From contig NC_134830.1 of the NCBI RefSeq assembly GCF_004210375.1, positions 63,359,576 through 63,423,575 of the forward strand: a DNA stretch of 64,000 bases. The letters run 5' to 3'. The DNA is from Tachypleus tridentatus (Eukaryota > Arthropoda > Merostomata > Xiphosura > Limulidae). Position numbers and translations under genes: made by a program. This document shows, piece by piece, positions 52,064 through 60,788 of the stretch (the stretch's first letter is position 1; every line of letters starts with the position of its first letter). A model generated the notes under the pieces. The model made no database searches. It was given only the letters and a program-made list of their open reading frames with translations, and was not told where the DNA came from.

Positions 52064-52682
52064 ACTTGCTGTACAGAAGCCTTGTGCTTTCAGTGGTTGA
52101 TTATATACTGCCCCTGACACACCTCAGCGATAACCAAGTTGGAAAGCTGGAGAGGCTGTAGAACGCATGTCTCAGGATCATCACAGGTTGCACCAAATCA
52201 ACTCCAGTGCCAGTACTCCATCATCTCACTGGATTCCTAAGTATCAAGGACAAGCAAACTATAACAAAGCCATACTGTTTGCCAAGGCATGGTCTTAACA
52301 TCCTTACATGGAAGTACTCTTTTCTGCTGAGCCATCCAACCAACAAAGACGTTATCCACGCCACACAAGACTTGAAGTAGTATTTAGGTCTTATCTAAAT
52401 AGGAAGTCGTGACTTGAAGTAGCTGCACTGGCTTTCAAGAAGATCTGCAATTCATATTCCCTTTCCAATCAATCTCCATGGCTTTGGTCTGCAGAAGAGG
52501 AATGGCTGTGCCAACCTGCAGTGATTGTCAAGTTCGACAGAGATTGTAGAGAGTGGCTTCAAGGTGCAGTGTAAGAAGTACACTCGACCTCCTGTTGACC
52601 AGCAGGGTCAAGGCGGAGAGGATTTGTGACCCGCTGGACACACCCTCCGGGATGACCACCGGCCAACCCAAGTAACCCAAGC

Positions 52683-52720
52683 AAGTGATTGACAACGCAA
52701 GATACTTAAACTAAATTGCA
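52683..52720 (+). repeat. Minisatellite 1, part after the LINE
   Basis: AAGTGATTGACAACGCAAG then ATACTTAAACTAAATTG continues the array unit and includes the right copy of the LINE's TSD. Confidence 0.85.
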
Positions 52721-52811
52721 AACATTTACCAAACAATTCAGAGTAGCAGATGAAAAATAGATTTACCACTTACGGTTGTTTTTTAAGAGTTGAAACTTTT
52801 TCATTACTGAA

Positions 52812-52930
52812 TGTCCCTTACTAAGCGGTAAGTCTACGGATTTACAACGTTAAAATTAGGGGTTCAATTCCCCTCGGTGGGCTCAGCAGATAGACAGATG
52901 TGGCTTTGCTATAAGAAAACACATACACTA
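52812..52930 (+). repeat. SINE-B
   Basis: CCCTTACTAAGCGGTAAGTC, TTTACAACGTTAAAATTAGG, GGTTCAATTCCCCTCGGTGG and the end GCTATAAGAAAACACATAC. One of the best-kept copies. Confidence 0.88.
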
Positions 52931-52934
52931 AATA

Positions 52935-53415
52935 TCTATCGAGAATTTCACTCCTGAGTTGATTGATTACTGAATTAACGACTTTTAAGTCTATTTTTTC
53001 ACAAGGTTAAATTATATGTAGTAAGCTCTTAGTAATTAAGGAAACATAAAAACGAATTAATTAAAAGATATAAGGCTGCTTATCGACTGCTTACTCTCAC
53101 AAAATAATTACTGAATACTAAGTATGCAGACAAGAGAGAGCATATGATATGTGAAATGACAGGTTAAGCTTTATACATTAAGAAAAACAGCCACATTACA
53201 CACAGGTACGCTGAAAAACAAGAAGCGAGAGTACAGACCCTGTGAGACTTGATAAGGACATTATAGTGAGATTCCGTGACTGGCTATTGAACGTACTTTG
53301 TCGTCAGAAACTACCAAAAGTGTCAATCGGCAAGACAGATACCTAGGGAAAAGATACCTGGTCTTGATGTAACTAACCAAAGACAAATATGGCTATATAG
53401 CCTTGTTAAATGCAA
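52935..53415. other. No recognised feature
   Basis: AT-rich sequence between SINEs with no motif. Confidence 0.5.
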
Positions 53416-53418
53416 CAA

Positions 53419-53696
53419 ATTGTTTGTTTGTTGAATTTTGCACAAAGCTACACCAAAGCTATCTGCGCTAGCTGTCCCTAATTTAGCAAGGTAAGACTAG
53501 AAGAAAGGCAGCTAGTTATCACCACCCACAACCAACTCATGGGCAGCTATTTTATCAATAAATAGTAGGATTCATCGTAACTTTATAACACCTCCACAGC
53601 TGAAAGGGCGAGCATATTTGGTGTGATTCAAATTTAAACCCTCGACCCTCAAATTGCTAGCCGAGCCCATAACCACCTGACCACATCGGGTCTAAG
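53419..53696 (-). repeat. SINE-A, diverged
   Basis: Full-length order is kept (TTTGTTTGTTGAATTTTGCA to CACATCGGGTC), but with more substitutions than most, including a broken box (CAAATTTAAACCCTCGACC). Confidence 0.85.
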
Positions 53697-53699
53697 TGA

Positions 53700-54297
53700 A
53701 AAAAGATCTTCGCTCGTACTTCAACTGACTGATTCGATCAAAAGTGATCAAGATTCAGTTTGTTTGTTTTTTCAAATGTATTATTTGTAGAACGCTGTAA
53801 CAACTAACATATTGCAACTAACACTCAGTTCGAACATGTCAAACACAAAGAGGGAAACGTGTCTGTAATACGTTTGGCGACAAAATCGTTGACAATGAAC
53901 GGTTAAAAATATTGTACAAAAGGCGATTTGATGTGTTATTAGACACCCTATTCAACGCAAGAAACATGGTAAAACACACGGAAAGAACCATAAGAGGGTT
54001 TGACCTTTTATCTGTTATTCCAACAATGCAAGATGCTGTAATATTGTGGGAAGTGTTCTTGTGACATGATATTGTAATATTGTGAGTTATATATATATTT
54101 TCTGTACTAAGATATTTAAACGATCTTTATACTGAAGAAATTGATAAATCTGATCGTTCAGCAATAATAACACTTGATTAAATTACATTGTGTATGATTC
54201 TTTATTCGTCTGTCCTAAATTCTGCTGACATTTTGCCACATATCTACTTTTATACAAATATCAATATAACGAGATGAAAGTAATTAATAACCTTAAG
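53700..54297. other. No recognised feature
   Basis: AT-rich sequence between SINEs. No open frame or family repeat. Confidence 0.5.
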
Positions 54298-54415
54298 AGT
54301 GTGTGTTTTCTTATAGCAAAGCTATATCGAGCTATCTGCTGAGTACACCGAGGGGAATCGAACCCCTGAAGTTAGCGTTGTAAATCCGTAAATTTCCGCC
54401 GTATCAGTGGGGGGC
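54298..54415 (-). repeat. SINE-B
   Basis: GTGTGTTTTCTTATAGCAAA, GAGGGGAATCGAACCCC, GTTGTAAATCCGTAAAT and GCCGTATCAGTGGGGGG. Complete. Confidence 0.88.
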
Positions 54416-54598
54416 ACAACTTCAAGGAAACAAATATGTTGGAAGATTTGATTGTTAATGTTTAAATCACCGAATGAAGTTACGTAAGTATAAAATAATC
54501 ACTCTTTCTCATGTTATGTTATATAATTCAGTTCAGTATTTACGTTAAATATAAGGGAAAATAAAATATTTGTGTCAGTTGTTGTTTCGTTTCCAGGA

Positions 54599-54883
54599 GC
54601 CCGGCATGGCCAGGTGGGTTAAGGCGTGCGACTCGTAATCTGAGGGTCGCTTTTTGGTTCGAATTCCGGTCGCACCAAACATGCTCGCCTTTTCAGCCGT
54701 GAGGGAATTATAATGTGACGGTCAATCCCACTATTAGTTGGTAAACGAGTAGCCCAAGAGTTGAAGGTGGGTGGTGATGACTAGCTGCCTTCCCTCTAGT
54801 CTTACTCTACTAAATTAGGGACGGCTAGCGCAGATAGCCCTCGAGTAGCTTTGCACGAAATTCAAAAACAAAACAAACAAATT
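54599..54883 (+). repeat. SINE-A, full length, 10-bp TSD
   Basis: GTTTCCAGGA at 54589-54598 and 54884-54893. The head has a small insert (GGTCGCTTTTTGGTTCG) before the box. Tail AAAACAAAACAAACAAATT. Confidence 0.95.
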
Positions 54884-54989
54884 GTTTCCAGGAAAACGTC
54901 AAATCTGGTGTTGAGCCGATATCTCAGAAGTTTAGGAAGGTACATGAATCCTCGTTAAACGAATGTTTTCAAATTTTAGTTCGTTAAAG

Positions 54990-55118
54990 TCCCCCGCTGG
55001 TACAGCAGTAAGTCTGCAGACTTATAACGCTAAGATCGCAGTTTCGATTCCCCTCGGTGGACTCAGCAGATAGCCTGATGTGGCTTTGTTATAAGAAACC
55101 ACACACACACACACAGTT
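54990..55118 (+). repeat. SINE-B with long (AC)n tail
   Basis: TCCCCCGCTGGTACAGCAGT, CTTATAACGCTAAGATCG, GTTTCGATTCCCCTCGGTGG and then ACCACACACACACACACA. Complete. Confidence 0.9.
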
Positions 55119-55299
55119 CATTTCAATTTGATAATTAGTTATTCGCGTATTTTGAGAAAGTACAGCCATTAACTTGAGCTTCCATTTGTGTCTGTACTAC
55201 ATATATATATAAATACTACAAAAACAGAATATGGCATGTTGATTCTTGCTAGGCCCAACATAACATAAGTTTCATTGTACTGCGGTTAGCGAACACAAA

Positions 55300-55480
55300 A
55301 CTGTGAAACTGACGTTTCTTGATGCACGTCCCTTTGTCGCAAGCACGCGCACTGCCTTTTTGGAACCTCGGGTGTGTTATAAATGTGACTATCAAATCCT
55401 GCTACTCTATCAGACAAGTGTAGTGCAATAGTTAGTGTTGATGATGAGCGTAGGATTGAGTAAAAATTCTAAAACCAGCA
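55300..55480 (+). repeat. Old diverged SINE-A
   Basis: Blocks CCTCGGGTGTGTTATAAATG, ACTATCAAATCCTGCTACTC and TAGTTAGTGTTGATGATGAG are in SINE-A order. The 3' end is lost. Confidence 0.5.
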
Positions 55481-55484
55481 TATA

Positions 55485-56232
55485 ATACAACTATGTTTGT
55501 TAATAATTTAAAATTAATGATAAAAAACGCTTAACTCAATATTTAGTTTTGAATTTTTAACATTAATTAAAATAAGTGGCTAAAACGTTTTCGTCTTTAT
55601 CAGGTGTTTTATAAGTAGTTTATGACAACTTTGTAATTCGCTATAAATCTGTATGAAATTTTTACGCAATACAAAGGCCAAGATGAGTGTTGCAATAACG
55701 TGATAACAATATACTGATGAAGAGTTTCTTAGAATAAGCGTTATCAGTTAACTGCAAAACAGTTAACTGTTTGCGTAATTCTAACATGGAAGGACTCCCA
55801 TCACTAGTTATTGATCTAGAATGCGCGAATATCATCACTTGCTTTTACCACATCTTATTTTATTTACACTCAGCTTAATTCAACACGCGTTTAGTTGCCA
55901 CTGGATACATCACTTCACGTGCACCATTCTTTATTATTATTGAGCACGATATTGACTGGCATCAGACAGGACATTTTTATTGCATCATTCACTGTCATGT
56001 TCTCTACGGAATAAGCGACGGTATCGCGTCAGTAGCTTCTTACAACAAATTCAGAATTTATGGATTTTACCCTTTGCCATATAACGTGGATTATTATCAG
56101 ATAAAATAAATACTATACACTCGAAACAATCAACGCTAAAAGAACACACACAGAAAAAAAAGGGCGTGATACGTTCAGTCATTGCTGCATCTACTACATA
56201 CAGCGTTCTTGCGAAACAAAATGGAAATTGCT
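55485..56232. other. No recognised feature
   Basis: AT-rich, with no open frame of note. Confidence 0.5.
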
Positions 56233-56683
56233 ATGTAAGTTAGCTCTTGCAAGATCTAGAAATTAAAAAGAGTGTTTTGTCAATTAGATCTGGCAAGGAC
56301 TGGAAATCGAAAAGGTTTCGTGTCAGTCAGATCGTGCAAGGAACGAAGATGAGAAAAAGTATTATGTCAGTTAGATCATGCAAGGACTGGAGATTAGAAA
56401 AAAGTTTCATGTCGCTCAAATCATGCAGAGGCTGAAGATTAAAAAAGGTTTCATGTCAGTCAGATCATGCAAGGATTTGGACATAAAAAGGGTGTTTCGT
56501 CAGTCAGGTTATGCAATATTGAAGATCTTAAAGGTGTTATGTCTGTCAGATCATGCAAGGAATGGAGATCAAATAAATGCTATGTAAGCCAGACCATGCA
56601 AGAACTTGAGACCAAAAGTGTGCTTTGTCAGTCAGGTTATGCAAGGGTTGGAGATCTTAAAGGTGTCATGTCTGTCAGATGGA
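56233..56683 (+). repeat. Minisatellite 2, 42-45 bp period, about 10 units
   Basis: Units of the form CATGTCAGTCAGATCATGCA then AGGACTGGAGATTAAAAAAG. Successive starts of the TGTCAGTCAG landmark are 42-45 bases apart. Three overlapping ORFs arise because unit length is close to a multiple of three, and they are not evidence of a protein. Confidence 0.92.
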
Positions 56684-56689
56684 GATTCG

Positions 56690-56972
56690 TTTGGTTTGTT
56701 TTGAATTTCGCGCAAAGCTACACGAGGACTATCTGCGCAAGCTGTCTCTTATTCTAATTTAGCAGTGTAAGACTAGAGGGAAGGCAGCTAGTCATCACTA
56801 CCAACCGCCAATTCTTGGGCTACTCTTTTACAAACAAATAGTGGGATTGACCGTAACATTATAACGCCCCCACGGCTGAAAGGGCGAGCATGTTTGGTGT
56901 AACGAGGATTCGAGCCCGCGACCCTCGGATTACGAGTCGAGTGCTTTAACCACCTGGCCATACTAGGCCTAC
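56690..56972 (-). repeat. SINE-A
   Basis: Abuts minisatellite 2. Full body and head (GATTCGAGCCCGCGACC, CCACCTGGCCATACTAGGCC) with a 5-base insert in the body (TCTTATTCTAATTTAGC). Confidence 0.9.
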
Positions 56973-56979
56973 TTAGTAG

Positions 56980-57915
56980 TTCTCATCTGTTTAGTAACCT
57001 TATATTTAATCAACCACTACAATTACTACAACTTTGTATTTTTTATCTTTGTTTTATTTATAATTTGTATAATGGAATTCTGGTTTGGATTCACAAAAAA
57101 TATTTAATAATTCTGCAAAATTTGATAAAATTGAGTATAAACAAGTGCTTTAGTTTCTTTTTCTAACCAGGCGGAAACAATCAAAAACCATTACATAACA
57201 GCAAAGAAAAATAACATTATCACGGAAGGTTTTCGTGAAGGTATGATTTTAATATCAACATTATAAAAGGGAAAATTTAAGGGTAAGTTAATGTGAACAA
57301 TTTATAACTAATAAAAAAGTCAAATAAGTCAAAGAGGAAAGGCATTAAAATATCTGCAAACGTTTAATATTTTTTACGACTGATAGTATTAATAGTTTGT
57401 CACTTTAAGTTGATTTCATTATATTTTAATCAAATAACCAAATACTTGGCCAAAATATTATTTTATACTGATATTATTGTCTACGTGCATAGAGTAGGTG
57501 TTGAGTAAACGTCCGAGTAGTGATAAATAAGGTAACATAAAATTGGACAAACATGTACTAGTTGTTATTGTGGTTTGTATGAGTTTCTCGTTGTCGTTGG
57601 CTTTTTTTAAGTATTCGTTCGTTAAACACGCGTACGCACCTGTTTTGTATAAATATGCATGTTTATGGATATTATATTTCTGACATATGTTAAAGCAAGG
57701 TTTCGCAAGAACTTTGTGTTCCAGCATGACAATACCACTGCTCAAAGTGCGCATATTCTACAGAACTATCTCGATCGGGAGAACCTTACAAGATGAGTAT
57801 AATCAAAAATTATATTTATCAATATTGTAATCCCCTTGAGTATTGTTAGGTAGAACTGAGCCGGAAACTATTAACTACTGTCCTAAACCAGCTAATGTAA
57901 TTGCGTTACGTCGTC
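56980..57915. other. No recognised feature
   Basis: AT-rich. A 98-codon minus ORF (57458-57754) has no motif. It begins near FNICQKYNIHKHAYL-type sequence that I cannot assign. Confidence 0.45.
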
Positions 57916-57920
57916 TTCTA

Positions 57921-58125
57921 GTATGTTTGTTTTTTTGGAATTACGCGCAAAGCTACGCGAGAGCTATCTGCGCTAACCGTCCCTAATATAGCAGCGTAAG
58001 ACTAGAAGGAAGACAGCTAGTCATCACCACTCACCGCCAACTCTTGGGCTACTCTTTCACTAACGAATATTGGGATTGATCGTCACATTATAACGCCCCT
58101 ACAGCTGAAAGGGCGTGCATGTTTG
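57921..58125 (-). repeat. SINE-A body, head missing, left arm of inverted pair
   Basis: Tail and body present up to GCTGAAAGGGCGTGCATGTT, where the tRNA-like head should begin, but the head is absent and the next copy starts at once. Confidence 0.9.
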
Positions 58126-58300
58126 GGGGTGTTATAATATGACGGTCAATCCCACTATTCATTGGTAAAAGAGTAGTCCAAGAGTTGGCGGTGAGTGATG
58201 ATGACTAGCTGCTTTCCCTCTAGTCTTACACTGCTAAATTAGGGACGGCTAGCTCAAATAGCCCTCGAATAGCTTTGCGCGAAATTCAAAAAACAAACTC
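58126..58300 (+). repeat. SINE-A body, head missing, right arm of inverted pair
   Basis: Starts GGGGGTGTTATAATATGACG and runs to the tail GAAATTCAAAAAACAAAC. With the copy on its left it forms an inverted repeat with arms of about 170 bp and almost no spacer. Confidence 0.9.
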
Positions 58301-58304
58301 ACAG

Positions 58305-58730
58305 TGGATTACATCAATAAGTTCAAAGGTTAATAGAGTATAAGGAGGACCAACCAAGTACTGAATGTTTAATATGAGCTAGTTATTTATAAACTCCCAT
58401 GTTTTAATAATCGTTCCTGACTTCCATAGAATCTGTTTCATTATACAAATTAAATATATAGAGGCTTAATATAGCATGCATTTCTCACTTTGACACCGTT
58501 ATGTGCATTTGTATTCCATCATAAAAATGATGGTCTTAATTGTTAAAAATACGCAAACATTTTTGCTTAAACTCTATTTATACTAAGACTTAAATACGAG
58601 GTAATTTTTTCTTGTTCTCACTACAGTTTGTCCATCTATAAACTAAAACGTTTTGTGAAGTGCAACAAGAGAAAACTTTCTTGTGATGTACATTATTAAC
58701 AAACGTAAATGTGATTGCTTTATTTTTATG
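58305..58730. other. No recognised feature
   Basis: AT-rich sequence. Confidence 0.5.
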
Positions 58731-58734
58731 TTAT

Positions 58735-58955
58735 TTGTTTGTTTATTGAAGTTTCAAGCTAAGCTATTTGGGGATTACCACAACTAGCTGTCCATAATTT
58801 TGAAATAATATACTAGTTGGAAGGCAACTAACCAACACGACCCACAATAAACTCTTTAAAATGCGACAGAGGGAAACATGTTCGGCTACAGGTTTCGGTT
58901 CCGCGAGTCGCAGATTGGGAGCTAAACACACTAACCACCAGATTGTCTCAAGCAT
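58735..58955 (-). repeat. Old diverged SINE-A
   Basis: TTTGTTTGTTTATTGAAGTT, TGGAAGGCAACTAACCAACA, CGCGAGTCGCAGATTGGGAG and ACTAACCACCAGATTG keep the full order at low identity. Confidence 0.65.
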
Positions 58956-59284
58956 TTTTATGTAATGCTACTCGCAAGTTCCTGTGCATTATAGCGTACG
59001 TATATATATATATGAAATTTTTTCAGAATATTAGAAATATTGATATCGATTTTAGTGAGACAATTGAAACAATATTCTCATTAAGATCACTTCGTGATAT
59101 TTTTGGAAACGCAACGCGCTTTCTATACCGGGTAAAGAGAACACTTCTTAGCGAAAGGTGTGAAAATACAAGTCAAGTACAAAGATTGCACAATCTTGAT
59201 TACAAATGTGCTTTTCAAAATTAAAAAAAAATGAAACGTTCGTTCAATTAAAGCAAATTATAATGCATTTTGTATTCATAATAC

Positions 59285-59460
59285 TTTTGTTCGTTCTTGG
59301 GATTTTTGCCCAAAGCTGCACAAGCGCTGTCTTAGAATAGCCAATTCTCATATGAACTATTACCCTATAGATGGTAACCAGTTAGCGGACATACTGACAA
59401 ATACCGAGAGGTGATCATTACTGTTACCACACACCAGCGATTCTAATGTTTAAAATTCGT
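59285..59460 (-). repeat. Old diverged SINE-A-like copy
   Basis: GATTTTTGCCCAAAGCTGCA, CAAGCGCTGTCTTAGAATAG and GGTGATCATTACTGTTACCA resemble the 3' half. The head is not recognisable. Confidence 0.45.
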
Positions 59461-59464
59461 TTTT

Positions 59465-60484
59465 GGGACAACAAGACGCGAATAACTGATTATAATATCG
59501 AAGTCTGTGCATAGTAAGAACTAGACCACGACCAGTCATGTTTTTTTTTTACCATCTTTCATTCGCTTTAGCTTTTCTCATTAAGTTCTAAAGCCAAATA
59601 CTCTAGTTGTAGTGAAGTTTTATAGCCATCAACAACAATTCTATTAGGAACACACTTTTTTAATACATTTATCTAATTACCAAAAGAGCTCAAATGATTT
59701 AGGTTGAAAACATTACTCCTTAAAGTGCCTCCATATTTAGTTTAGAAACAAAATTGAAATATTTAAGAAATATGCGCGTATTTTCATTTTTTCCTACCAT
59801 ATTGTAAAGTACGAAAACAATAATTTTACACTATTGAAAAGTATCAAGGTTTCCGTCTTCGAATTAATGTGGTGAAGAATAGCATGATGACATTATTGTA
59901 TTTTACGAAGATTACCTGTGTAGTGAAGTGTAGTGAGTACAAAATGTGTTCACACTTTTCTCATCTCAGGAAAATAGGTGTTGGCCTATTTAAAACCTAT
60001 TCCACGTCATTGTTTGACCGTCAGCTAATAAAAAATTGTATTTTATTCACTTTTTTAAATTTTCTCTCAATATCCCGGAAATAATTTTCAAAACCTTATA
60101 ATATTAAAAACTGGGAGACCAGATGTCGCGGCAGACAGGGCACAAACAGACCATTCTATATAGCAAACAATTTTTTGTAGCTCTCTACATCACAGATTTA
60201 GATGCAATAATAGTAAAGATTATTGAAAATTAGTGTTTATAAAAAAAATTCTAAAAAACAAACAAACCAGAAGTTCTGAAAGGCTTATTCATCAGAAGTA
60301 ACTGAGCCCATTTATATGTACAAATACTTTTGCAGTATTTTGTGAATTGTATCTTGATTCCCACAAAAAAAAAACACCTATCGTTGCATACCTTGAGTAA
60401 CACTATCATTCGGGGTTTTTCATTCATTATACTAAAAGTTAATAATAAACCCAAAAGTTAGTTATAGTGACAAAAATGAAACGT
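59465..60484. other. No recognised feature
   Basis: AT-rich. A short tRNA-SINE-like scrap may lie at 60110-60165. ORFs are short and without motif. Confidence 0.45.
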
Positions 60485-60788
60485 TTTCTTCGATAGAAAG
60501 TAGTTTAGTCTAGTCTCTCTGGTGTTTGGGTATATTTGTGTGTATACCCGGGAGGGTTAGGTACACTCGACCTCTTCCTTCCTTCCATAACTTTGTTGGA
60601 GTGGCCAGATTAATATATATTTCGATTTAAATATAGAATGGCTGGTGTGATATCATAAATTTAGTCTGGTCCTTTTCAGGACAATCTCCATTTATATTCT
60701 TCTTGATTTTTTTTAAATTATTATTATTTAATAAGTCTAGAATGTAGGTGGCCTATTTTATTTTATCTATATTCTGATACTACTATTA

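Larger units (their letters stand above)
49374..52682 (+). mobile_element. Non-LTR retrotransposon (EN + RT), inserted in minisatellite 1
   Basis: About 3.3 kb between the near-perfect duplication AAGTGGTTGACA (49362-49373) and AAGTGATTGACA (52683-52694), so both ends are defined. It has a 5' leader of about 400 bp and an apurinic-type endonuclease part. The RT contains GAPGPDDIT, LPQGSPLSPVLFTIYTLDLA and FADDILVHISG. It has no poly(A) tail, ending CCAACCCAAGTAACCCAAGC. Frameshifts and stops occur in EN and in the RT start. Clade is uncertain; the sequence is jockey/CR1-group-like. Its base composition is clearly less AT-rich than the host. Confidence 0.92.

Noticed and set aside
56247..56757. 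Overlapping ORFs with repeated peptide units as a repeat protein
   Set aside because: They read through a non-coding tandem array in three frames and then into a SINE. No start context or conserved frame.
52578..60574. Shared 14-mer GTACACTCGACCTC in the tails of the two large LINEs
   Set aside because: The elements lie on opposite strands, the string varies in other copies, and several shared 14-mers are expected by chance in a window of this size.
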